Of a stretch of DNA of 31,388 nt, positions 16,001 to 22,209 are shown in pieces. Source of the DNA: a virus. Location of the stretch: positions 1 through 31,388 of the IMG/VR virus record IMGVR_UViG_3300020165_000092. One strand, 5' to 3'. Each line of letters begins with the position of its first letter. Positions within the stretch are counted from its first letter, which is position 1. The translations under genes and the position numbers were made by a program. The notes beneath the pieces were generated by a model that was given only the letters and a program-made list of their open reading frames with translations, made no database searches and was not told where the DNA came from.

Positions 16001-18366
16001 TAATAGATAATTTACAAGTTGGTATTAAAGTATTAGATGATAACAACGTTAACCCACACGGTATAATTACTTTTATTCAAGTAGTTAAAAGATTTGCTCT
16101 TCAACAACCAGAAGTATTCACAACGTCTAGCACATCTGATAACAACGCAATGCCAGCCACCGCAATATCAGCTTTTGCAATAGTAAATCACGATGTGTCA
16201 AACCATTCGTTATTGGGACCTGGTAACTTATTTAAGCCTCCTTTTCTTTCAAGAGCTACAGACGTAACTTCTGGTTACGGTCCTAACTTTGCGGCTTTAA
16301 CCACAACAACGCTTACTCAATTCAAACCAGACGGAACAACGCTAACAGGTAACACTGCAACATATCAATTTCCATCAAGTGGTAATGTAAGTAACGGTAC
16401 TGTTGTTTATGACGACGGTTCTAGTGGTGTTGGTATGTTTCCAAATACATCTACTTTTGGAGGAGGCGCAAACTCTTCTGGAGGTATAAATCAAAGTGGT
16501 GGTATAGCGCCGGTAGAAAATACAGATGATGTTTTTGTTTTCTTAAACAGTAGAACTGACGACACTATTATGAATCAAGTTGCAAACGTCAACCTTAATA
16601 CAGATGATTGGTATTTTATTGATATACGTTACAACGGTACTCCTTCAGTGCCAAATGATAAAATAACTATTGATTCTACACAAAGCGCTGATGGAGTTGA
16701 GTTTGAAGAAGTAAGCACAGATATTTATGGTACAAGTGAAGATGTTTTAAGGGCTGTATTTCAAATAGATTCTTCTCAAGACACAAACAATAGGCTTAGA
16801 ATTTTAATACCTAAAGATGTTAGTATAGAAATTGAAGGTATTCACGCACAACAAATAAACGCAACTTACACTGGAGGTACTATAGACGATTGGTCTTTTA
16901 ACCCTGATCCAAACCCGCCACAACATTCTTTTGATGTTGCAACTATATATGGTAGTTCTAATGGTATAGAGTTTGATGCAAGCAGTGGTTCTCAAAGATT
17001 TATTTTTCAGCAGCTAAACACAATACCAGTACAAAATACTGGTGGTTATAAATTTAGCTTTACACTTAGTAACTACGCTTCAGGATATTTACATTTTTAT
17101 GTTATTGGAAAAGATGCTTCTGGCGCTGATCAAGGTATAGTATTTAAAAAGTCTGACGCTGAAATTTATCAAGACGGTGATTACTATGTTGATTTTAATT
17201 TTGATGGTGGTGCTTATGATTTGTTTTTTGATGATGGCTCAGGTCCTGTTTCACTTGGTACAAGTAATCAATATTTAAATGAATACACTGAAAAAGTAAC
17301 ATTTTTAAGTAATAGTAATGATGGTTTTACAGGTTGTGTAACAAATATTAGACTTGTAGATCAAACAATTGTTTTTAGTGGAGGTTCAGTAGATAACTTT
17401 ACAATTGAAGGTTTTGACCCTACGTTAGACGACTTTATAACTTTTGAAGACCTAGGTAGTGGTGAAGGTCAAGTTTTATTTAACAACGCACCTATAACAG
17501 GGCCGCTTGATGACGTTAGAATACAACAGGGAATAAGCGTTAATATACTTGAAGATGACACGTATAAGCTTAAGTTTGAACATGATATTGCAGCAGGTGG
17601 TTCTATAGGAGTTTATTATTATAGTTCAAATGGTAACAAAGGTTTTAAAGTTAACAGCATAAGTGGAACTGGGACTTACAACATAGTACATACCATGAAT
17701 GAAGACTGGACTGTTGGTCATGAAATTGATACTTTGGTTTTCTTTGTAGATACTGATGGTACTACTGGTAGCATAGATAATATAGTTTTTAACCAAGAAT
17801 TTTTAATACAAGACGATTTTCCATCAACAATCAGTTATAGTGAAAAAGTTAGAGGCTGGGTTAGTAAAAAATCTTTTATACCAGAACAAGGTAATAGCAT
17901 AGCTGGTGAGTATTTTACTGTTAAAAACGGTGGCTTGTTTTTGCATAACGTAGAAATAATAGATATTACTAGTGGTCATGATACTAATAGAAATACTTTT
18001 TATGGTAACCATGTTGATTCTACTATTACCGCTGTTTTAAACGAAAACCCTTCTTCTGTAAAAATATTTAATACTTTAAACTACGAAGGTAGCCAGTCTA
18101 ATGTAATTGCAGGTGACGCAGCTGTGCCAGTTGGTGGAAACACTTATAATACGTTAGACACATATAATTTAATTGAAGACAAAGGCTGGAGTGTAGAATA
18201 TTTAAAAACAGACAAACAAGAAGGTACTTTAAACGAATTTATTGAAAAAGAAGGTAAATGGTTTAATTATATCAAAGGACTATCTACAGACATAACAGAT
18301 ATAAAAACCTCTGATTTAAGCTTTCAAGGACTAGGAATTGTTAAAAAAATTGATCTTAACGTATAA
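10033..18366 (+). CDS. Giant tail nozzle/tube-like protein (T7 gp12 position) with multiple beta-sandwich domains, 2777 aa
   Basis: Probable nozzle/tail-tube protein that also carries the adhesin load. T7 gp12 is about 794 residues, so this is 3.5 times longer. The N-terminus (NTFTQGKMNQDLDERIVPNG, 6-25; VVQNILGNKR) and the YWTD-like blades at 60-150 (NNIYWFV, DDLLFWTDNYSEPKKI) suggest a beta-propeller. A second propeller-like block lies at about 1427-1590 (LVAFCEDRTISITSNKDALF, YRAYFADKQRGAVLRLSMDG). About 1000 residues follow that look like tandem jelly rolls: one near 1659 (YNQGFETSSNWG), one at about 2165-2276, one at about 2281-2455 (ending GGSVDNFTIEG) and one at about 2460-2590 (ending GSIDNIVF), resembling carbohydrate-binding modules. 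A separate C-terminal block (2597-2777, SYSEKVRGWVSKKSFIPEQG, TDKQEGTLNEFIEKEGKWFN) closes the protein. A Gly-rich linker lies near 558. There is no signal peptide or membrane segment. The tail role is likely; glycan binding is inferred. Confidence 0.7.
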   Translation: MPEIKNTFTQGKMNQDLDERIVPNGQYIDAMNIKVTSSDDASVGVVQNILGNKRVENYVPAGYVCIATIADEKTNNIYWFVTNEFTHCILQYNLEENLTKFVLVDKNNDTLKFTQNIITGINIIDDLLFWTDNYSEPKKININNCIQGTDQSFNDLDSTPHTKLVVNGVVLVDNIKEKHITVVKKSPKHPPTITINKPTDPNTPKLFEQIFPRFSFRYKYEDGEYSSFGPFTQVVFNPVYVADKYGREDAYSTKDSHNLAMVNQIKSIEISNFISSNTPKDVKQVEILYKEDGSTVVFSIKTIDYDDIEWSNNTYTLESETVFAAVPSNQFLRPWDNVPKKALAQEITGNRIVYANYTQGYDLFGFGNVKVDNKINASFDLRQNNLTFDDGGLPSLKTQRNYQVGFVWGDKYGRETPVFTSEEGGVNIPWYDVNLGYLASQSLFLKTSLATFIPTWADYYKVYVKETSGDYYNLLMEKAYPQSHMNVFDFEEDRVWLAFPSADRNKVSEDDYLIIKKQLTGDHSQILLENKFKILDIQNEAPDAIKFEYTSLGKATQQSDGGGGGYLSSSLFPSTEFRIDQTVDMVYVEKNEWLNTLGGASLSPDNDNDNLHVKDLYIYWASDGTESERYKVVGINVLSTTYRLKLQKPIKIHDAQLADIGGVENDQTTVLKADLQFFIDRKDEKDTDEFSGKFFVQIVYKPPTMPEQDLGVNSPRKITNQIQSNWLYDVIATDSLDANGIINVGTDSAPPDETTLEVNALSPTNTEELWGTLAAAMSTSERGFFIDNMYMVAGQPSDTFSAKLSGKTWIGMYEGLASPTPRWEIIDSSGTYGWTDSNIASPLPGNHFPPLDLLSYNPRPSSFYGGNRVLDVTHAMNGLEGFLTTEGQHTGNTIDNLGSIDGYRRWRGESNFLFPLAGKADDTYQPFDVSIQAPSHGDQPNTEGRYFIHLSFLAPGVDLHDGVWTLLNSAAELKGVNSVGNHMQAIWGGGIFTNGVDILEMEGNYSTDGLLTPLLGTPGPGVGYGYDLGPANIYRVKHENQWNPAYGGTTDENKKIQEFIDNIVKGAEFHFSSDTNKTRFKIIGDKKVKRIYNHTPWIAQYKWKGVNSTNPTIDNGDFELCDNSVDEAASKWLTNTSDDDLFEKTGNTDSLQNKITDFGKANNRRVVYIFEVDTNPLDVADVNTLLTDADGFDSNNSLDIVFTSSSPNVLLKDLIKGAAIWETEAKPGENLDLYYEASQAIPLYLTNETNELFAPIGSKVEILLDEARNGKVQINSDVFIESWDNAEVTVTGGGDGSDFGFNVKNAALEDIDYTSAQIRFFRPNGSYTTTRLTGIPQPQTTDFVAIFNLDPTLDAAMEQGLSYSNCYSFGNGIESNRVRDDFNAPSISKGVKASLVLDQEYKEENRKNGLIYSGIYNSTSGVNNLNQFIMAEKITKDLNPTYGSIQKLFQRRISLVAFCEDRTISITSNKDALFNADGNSQLVSTNAVLGDATPFVGDYGISKNPESFAKESYRAYFADKQRGAVLRLSMDGITPISDAGMDDYFRDNLKIAGEAIGSYDTHSRNYNLTLKYARQGSNIIANSFISLGTGSTSSSFSNTIENYNINAFTQYQPATLTLSNWFINGNIDVGTTITNYNEIPAGSLIPETFTTTTTVTTARSFILNNFTNGVVYNQGFETSSNWGAFSNSSDPVGTWSSSGGFPRDPFSDKSGNTNVERQYQLKVTYDARFGSSTAIPFPEGPPFSNSQTGNSVNEDGDIWWYNGTHDDSFGFFDDEWPATQTTEPGDGDIGDGETNTEGVVLSKTSEELLFPGEHKPYDNNGTQGPNNTTVQSNVLSFQDENGATPFASATDTAVFNGEEVQVKVGFKNPVEEGGMQNGINPRRIQITLYNEWNSFDRTAIDQSKIFNEATSTYDASDPDTTEFRTYSHTPATGTYENEGISGWDTDLTSTHRYAINPSVEFDNINDTTDALHTHEVYFKFSDGTTDDKILIDNLQVGIKVLDDNNVNPHGIITFIQVVKRFALQQPEVFTTSSTSDNNAMPATAISAFAIVNHDVSNHSLLGPGNLFKPPFLSRATDVTSGYGPNFAALTTTTLTQFKPDGTTLTGNTATYQFPSSGNVSNGTVVYDDGSSGVGMFPNTSTFGGGANSSGGINQSGGIAPVENTDDVFVFLNSRTDDTIMNQVANVNLNTDDWYFIDIRYNGTPSVPNDKITIDSTQSADGVEFEEVSTDIYGTSEDVLRAVFQIDSSQDTNNRLRILIPKDVSIEIEGIHAQQINATYTGGTIDDWSFNPDPNPPQHSFDVATIYGSSNGIEFDASSGSQRFIFQQLNTIPVQNTGGYKFSFTLSNYASGYLHFYVIGKDASGADQGIVFKKSDAEIYQDGDYYVDFNFDGGAYDLFFDDGSGPVSLGTSNQYLNEYTEKVTFLSNSNDGFTGCVTNIRLVDQTIVFSGGSVDNFTIEGFDPTLDDFITFEDLGSGEGQVLFNNAPITGPLDDVRIQQGISVNILEDDTYKLKFEHDIAAGGSIGVYYYSSNGNKGFKVNSISGTGTYNIVHTMNEDWTVGHEIDTLVFFVDTDGTTGSIDNIVFNQEFLIQDDFPSTISYSEKVRGWVSKKSFIPEQGNSIAGEYFTVKNGGLFLHNVEIIDITSGHDTNRNTFYGNHVDSTITAVLNENPSSVKIFNTLNYEGSQSNVIAGDAAVPVGGNTYNTLDTYNLIEDKGWSVEYLKTDKQEGTLNEFIEKEGKWFNYIKGLSTDITDIKTSDLSFQGLGIVKKIDLNV

Positions 18367-18367
18367 T

Positions 18368-19639
18368 ATGAATACAAAAACAATTAACTCTGTACAAATA
18401 AATCAAAGCAATATGTCTGCCGCTGCACAAACAAGGTTGTTAAAAGTAGTTGGCGAAGCGGGCGCTAGCTTTATTGCTAATGTTGTTAAAATAAATGGAA
18501 CTGGAAAAGAAAGCTATTATAATTTTAAAACAAATGCTTTTACAGATGCTTTTGTTGCTGCAAATGCTTTAAAAACAACTATGGGTTCTAGTATTTTTTC
18601 AACACCTATAAACTTTCCGGCAGACGCTAGTGGTGATGTGTATAGCATAATTGTAATACCTTCAAAAAATACAGTACTAAAAAATAACAATGGAGTTATA
18701 AACAAAAAAATAACTCAAGTTGGACAAACAACACTTGTTTTAGAGGTTGATGAAGGTAGCGAAATTAATTCTGCTTTTCAATCAAAATACACTGCTCACC
18801 CGCCAGATACAGCCGTTTCTAGTGTAGGATCTACTGTGCAAGTTAGGTCTACAAATGTTCCTATTGCTTGGACTTTAACAAACGCGGCTAGTGACACTCA
18901 TGGCTTTGGCCTTATGCTTCCTAATAGACCAGCTTCTAACCAATTTATAATACCAGATTCATATTGGTTCACCCAACAACTTCAAATTGTAAATGGAGCT
19001 ATAACTAGCTCTACAACACTAGTCTTAGACAGCGTTGTTAATTTAATTGTTGGTATGACACTATCACAGACATCTGCTGGTAGTATATCTGGCGCACCTG
19101 TAATAACAGCTATAAGCGGTAATACTATCACACTTTCTGTTGCTCAATCTCTTGGCGATGGCGTTACTCTTGGTTTTAGAGCTTATGGTCCAACTTTAAT
19201 AAGCAAAGTGTTTGGCTTAAATATAGTTTTTAATAACTTTATTGCAATAGGAACTCAATTAACAAAAACAGTTAGAACAGATACAACTTTCCCAGCGTCT
19301 GATGGTGCTGTAACTCTTAACTTAAACGGTACATATGGCGTTGCTGGGGCTAGCTTAGTTAGAATAACTGGCTTTAACATAAATGAAAATGCAAACAATA
19401 ACTTAGTGACAGGTGTTACTGCAAGCGCTACAGCTGGTGGTGTTAGTGTTACTTTTGCAGGGGCTGCAGACGATGTTGTTTCAGCTGTTGTACCTGTTGG
19501 AACTAAGATTTACGTAAACGGTTCTCATCAAGAAATAAAAATAACTGGTACTGTAGTTGTAAACAAGTACCCAGAAACAAACGCTAAACTAAAGCTTGAT
19601 TTAACTAAATTTATAACACACGGAGCAGCAACAGCATAA
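18368..19639 (+). CDS. Beta-rich virion structural protein, 423 aa (tail or capsid accessory)
   Basis: Unidentified structural protein. It is rich in Thr, Val, Asn and Ala and almost all beta in character. Residues about 205-275 hold a compact repeat-like module (VVNLIVGMTLSQTSAG, then ITAISGNTITLS), a 'VGM...ISGNTITLS' pattern that I recall from fibre and decoration proteins of marine phages. The C-terminal half (290-423) has further Gly/Ala/Val-rich strands (VTLNLNGTYGVAGASLVRIT, VSVTFAGAADDVVSAVVPVG). An earlier in-frame ATG at 18338 would overlap the upstream gene by 29 bases and add MLKKLILTYN. I chose 18368 because it lies 1 base after that gene's stop and has the same TAATATG context as other genes here. 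Its position after the nozzle gene suggests a tail fibre, tip or decoration role. Confidence 0.75.
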   Translation: MNTKTINSVQINQSNMSAAAQTRLLKVVGEAGASFIANVVKINGTGKESYYNFKTNAFTDAFVAANALKTTMGSSIFSTPINFPADASGDVYSIIVIPSKNTVLKNNNGVINKKITQVGQTTLVLEVDEGSEINSAFQSKYTAHPPDTAVSSVGSTVQVRSTNVPIAWTLTNAASDTHGFGLMLPNRPASNQFIIPDSYWFTQQLQIVNGAITSSTTLVLDSVVNLIVGMTLSQTSAGSISGAPVITAISGNTITLSVAQSLGDGVTLGFRAYGPTLISKVFGLNIVFNNFIAIGTQLTKTVRTDTTFPASDGAVTLNLNGTYGVAGASLVRITGFNINENANNNLVTGVTASATAGGVSVTFAGAADDVVSAVVPVGTKIYVNGSHQEIKITGTVVVNKYPETNAKLKLDLTKFITHGAATA

Positions 19640-19642
19640 AAC

Positions 19643-19969
19643 ATGGATAAAATAACATTAGGAAATAACATACAAAGCAATTCTTTACAAATTGGAGACG
19701 ATGCATATTACGTAACTTTAACTGATAGTTATGGTAATAGTGATCCTAAGCCTCTTGGTAAAATAAAAACTATTAAACGTGACTATATAGAGGTAGATCC
19801 TGGCGATGGTGACTTGCAAGAAGGTGATTTTATAATGTTTTCTAAAAATAAAGAAGTGAATAATAATAGTTTGCTTGGTTATTATGCCGAGGTAAAACTA
19901 ACAAATAATTCAACTGATAAAATAGAGTTATTTGCCTTAGGTTCTGAAGTAACAGAAAGTAGTAAATAA
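19643..19969 (+). CDS. Small conserved virion-module protein, 108 aa
   Basis: No function is recognised. The chain is a small beta-rich protein: LQIGDDAYYVTLTDSYGN (15-32), LGKIKTIKRDYIEVDPGDGD (38-57), EGDFIMFSKNKEVNNNSLLG (60-79) and YYAEVKLTNNSTDKIELFAL. This suggests a small barrel of five or six strands. The C-terminal SEVTESSK tail is probably flexible. Similar short proteins, with the VNNNSLLGYYAEV and NNSTDKIELFA patterns, are in my memory widespread next to tail genes of marine phages, but I cannot verify that here. It follows the 423-residue gene in the same frame, separated by one triplet after the stop, so the two are likely co-translated. A possible role is capsid decoration or a tail plug. 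Confidence 0.75.
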   Translation: MDKITLGNNIQSNSLQIGDDAYYVTLTDSYGNSDPKPLGKIKTIKRDYIEVDPGDGDLQEGDFIMFSKNKEVNNNSLLGYYAEVKLTNNSTDKIELFALGSEVTESSK

Positions 19970-19996
19970 CACATAAAAAATGTAACTATAATAGAT

Positions 19997-20767
19997 ATGA
20001 ATAATAAATTAAAAAAAAGCCCTTTAAAAGATGGTGGGCTGCTTCTTTCAAACCCAGCGGTTCAATCTGCTTTAATTGGTGTTGGTGGCAGTTTACTTGG
20101 TAGTCTTTTTGGTAGAAAAAAAAGAAGAAGACAAGAAAGAAAAGAAAGAGAAGCTGAAGCCGCTTACAACGAAAGAATGAAGGCGTATGAAGATATGGAG
20201 TACACTCCTATTGACCCTAGCATTGTAGATCAAGAAAATTTATTTGAAGACATGGAGATAGATATGACTGGATTTGAAATGCAAAGAAAAGCTTTTTTAC
20301 AATCACAGGCAAACATACTGCAAACGCTGCAATCTACAGGTGGAACATCTGGAGCGGCTGGTTTAGCCCAAGCGCTAAGCATACAAGCTGACAAACAAAC
20401 AGAGCAGATGGGTGTTACTGTTTCACAAATGCTAAATAGAAGTAGAGAGTTGAGAATAGAAGAAGACAGTAGAATAAATCAAGCAATGACACAGATAGAA
20501 TTAGCAAATGCTGAAGGAGCTAGACAATTTGAGTTAGAACAACTAACAACATTATTAGGTGTAGACGCGCAAAGATTAGCTGGTGCTAGAGGCCAGATAG
20601 CTGCAAGAAGAGCGCAGACAGGTAGTATACTAGGCGCTCTTGGTCAAATAGGTGGTGGTTATTTATCTGGTGGAGGTAAAATACCTAATTTTTCTAGTTT
20701 TTTTAAAAATAATAACTCAAAAGTAAATAGTGAATATCCTAGTCCTATAATGGATCCGGATGCATAA
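19997..20767 (+). CDS. Probable internal virion (ejection) protein, 256 aa, T7 gp14-like position
   Basis: Probable internal core protein released into the host envelope at infection. An N-terminal hydrophobic, Gly-rich segment (about 20-39: PAVQSALIGVGGSLLGSLFG) is followed by a basic stretch (KKRRR, 41-45) and a long helix (46-66). Residues 108-136 (LQSTGGTSGAAGLAQALSIQ) form an Ala/Gly/Gln loop-helix typical of gp14-type proteins. Residues 150-205 are a charged helix, and the C-terminus is again Gly-rich and hydrophobic (TGSILGALGQIGGGYLSGGG, about 208-227). This hydrophobic-coil-hydrophobic layout fits proteins that cross or line a membrane channel. It is the first of three genes before the lipoprotein, matching the T7 order gp14, gp15, gp16. 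There is no signal peptide. The role rests on layout and gene order. Confidence 0.62.
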   Translation: MNNKLKKSPLKDGGLLLSNPAVQSALIGVGGSLLGSLFGRKKRRRQERKEREAEAAYNERMKAYEDMEYTPIDPSIVDQENLFEDMEIDMTGFEMQRKAFLQSQANILQTLQSTGGTSGAAGLAQALSIQADKQTEQMGVTVSQMLNRSRELRIEEDSRINQAMTQIELANAEGARQFELEQLTTLLGVDAQRLAGARGQIAARRAQTGSILGALGQIGGGYLSGGGKIPNFSSFFKNNNSKVNSEYPSPIMDPDA

Positions 20768-20778
20768 AAATTATAAAT

Positions 20779-22200
20779 ATGGCAAATAACGCAGTAATAG
20801 AAGCAGCTAAAATAGCTAACCAGCCTCAAGAAGATGGTCTTTTAAAAGGCTTTATACAAAGTATTGGTTCGCTAGCGACTGGTATGTTACAAAGACAGGA
20901 TAAAGCTAAAAAGAAAGCTGCTGTTTTAGATAAAGCTTATACTGGTAAAACAGATATAAAAAGTGTTTCAGATATTGTTTTTAAAACAAAACAAAAAGTA
21001 AAAGATGGAGAACTAACTGTAGAGCAAGGCGTTCAAGCTTTGCAAGGTTTTTCTTATGACGTAAACAAATATCTTCCTGAAATAGATAAGTTGATGAAAG
21101 ATTTTAGTGCTAGTGGTTTTTCAAATGCTAGCGATAGTAAACATGCTTTATTGCAAAATTATGTAACTAGCTATACTCTTGGAGAATTAAACCAACCAAT
21201 TAAAGTAAACGGTAAAGTTATAGACGCTTTTATACAAACAGACGCTGTTGGTAACTTAACTATGATGGGTGCTAATGGTGAGCAAGTTCCTTTTTCAGAG
21301 GTTGCTGCTGAGCTAAGAGGCATGGTTCAAAAAACAGACGGTGATAAAGGCGCTGGTTATATGAATAATTTTCTTGGATCTAAATTTAAATATGGTACTG
21401 AATCTAAATATGAAGAGTCAAAAGATTTATTATTGTCAAACTTAGATAAATCAATGAGAGACGAAAACTCTAAAATGTCTATGCTTTTTGATAATAAATA
21501 TTTTGCTAAAGGTGTTGAGCACACTTTTGCTGACCATTACATGGAAACAGCTATGAGTCAAGCAGAGAGAGATGAAATAAATAATGAAATTAAGAAAATA
21601 AAAGATCCTAGAGCTAAAGAAAAAGCTAAGAGCATGGCTGTAATAAATATCATGAAAGAAGATGAAAATACAGAAGAAGACATTAAAAGTTTTTTTGATA
21701 ATTTGATAGAAATGAAAAGGCCTGTAAAAAACACTTCAACACCTAGTTTTAAAACTATTGAGTACACAAGCTTACAGAATGATTCACCTGAGATTTTCAA
21801 TATTAAAATTGACGTTTCAAAATACACTAAAGACGAAGCAAAACAACTTAATGTGGCTGAGGTTATTATTAATTCTGCGCACAGTATTGGAGAAAGTGAT
21901 GTGGCAAGTGCAAAAGCTTTACAAAAATACAACCTTGAAAATAATACAGGTTTAGGTATAGAATTAGTGTTAGGTGGTAAAACACCAGATGGAGATCAAA
22001 AAGTTTATTATAGAAAAAGCATGCAAGGCGGAGAAGGCGCTGAGGTACGTGTAAGTAACGAGTTTGTTTATGATGATAATGAATTGATTGATAAACTTAT
22101 TCTTCCAGACGTGTTTAACAACACAAAAGGAGCTCCAAAATTTAAAGGAAATGTTTATAACGATATTTTTAACCACCTCCAAAATATACCTTGGAATTAA
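20779..22200 (+). CDS. Probable internal virion protein, 473 aa, T7 gp15-like position
   Basis: No family is recognised. The N-terminus has a short amphipathic, Gly-containing segment (LLKGFIQSIGSLATGML, 21-37) followed by basic DKAKKKAAVLDKAY, like the preceding protein. Residues 55-120 are helical (SDIVFKTKQKVKDGELTVEQ). The middle (about 205-300) is strongly charged and helical (SQAERDEINNEIKKIKDPRA). The C-terminal third (about 320-473) looks like a mixed alpha/beta domain (IKIDVSKYTKDEAKQLNVAE, LGIELVLGGKTPDGDQKVYY) ending in NIPWN. There is no signal peptide or enzyme motif. It lies between a gp14-like gene and the giant gene, so an internal core or ejection role is the best guess. The stop is doubled (TAATAA), in frame with the next gene. 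Confidence 0.6.
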   Translation: MANNAVIEAAKIANQPQEDGLLKGFIQSIGSLATGMLQRQDKAKKKAAVLDKAYTGKTDIKSVSDIVFKTKQKVKDGELTVEQGVQALQGFSYDVNKYLPEIDKLMKDFSASGFSNASDSKHALLQNYVTSYTLGELNQPIKVNGKVIDAFIQTDAVGNLTMMGANGEQVPFSEVAAELRGMVQKTDGDKGAGYMNNFLGSKFKYGTESKYEESKDLLLSNLDKSMRDENSKMSMLFDNKYFAKGVEHTFADHYMETAMSQAERDEINNEIKKIKDPRAKEKAKSMAVINIMKEDENTEEDIKSFFDNLIEMKRPVKNTSTPSFKTIEYTSLQNDSPEIFNIKIDVSKYTKDEAKQLNVAEVIINSAHSIGESDVASAKALQKYNLENNTGLGIELVLGGKTPDGDQKVYYRKSMQGGEGAEVRVSNEFVYDDNELIDKLILPDVFNNTKGAPKFKGNVYNDIFNHLQNIPWN

Positions 22201-22209
22201 TAACACAGT

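Noticed and set aside
18338-18367. Earlier in-frame ATG for the 423-residue protein
   Set aside because: It would overlap the nozzle gene by 29 bases and add a hydrophobic decapeptide coded inside that gene; the ATG at 18368 has the context and spacing of the other genes.
19980-19985. Minimal start-stop ATGTAA just before the gene at 19997
   Set aside because: Could in principle act as a ribosome-stalling element, but a six-base match in A/T-rich DNA is expected by chance.
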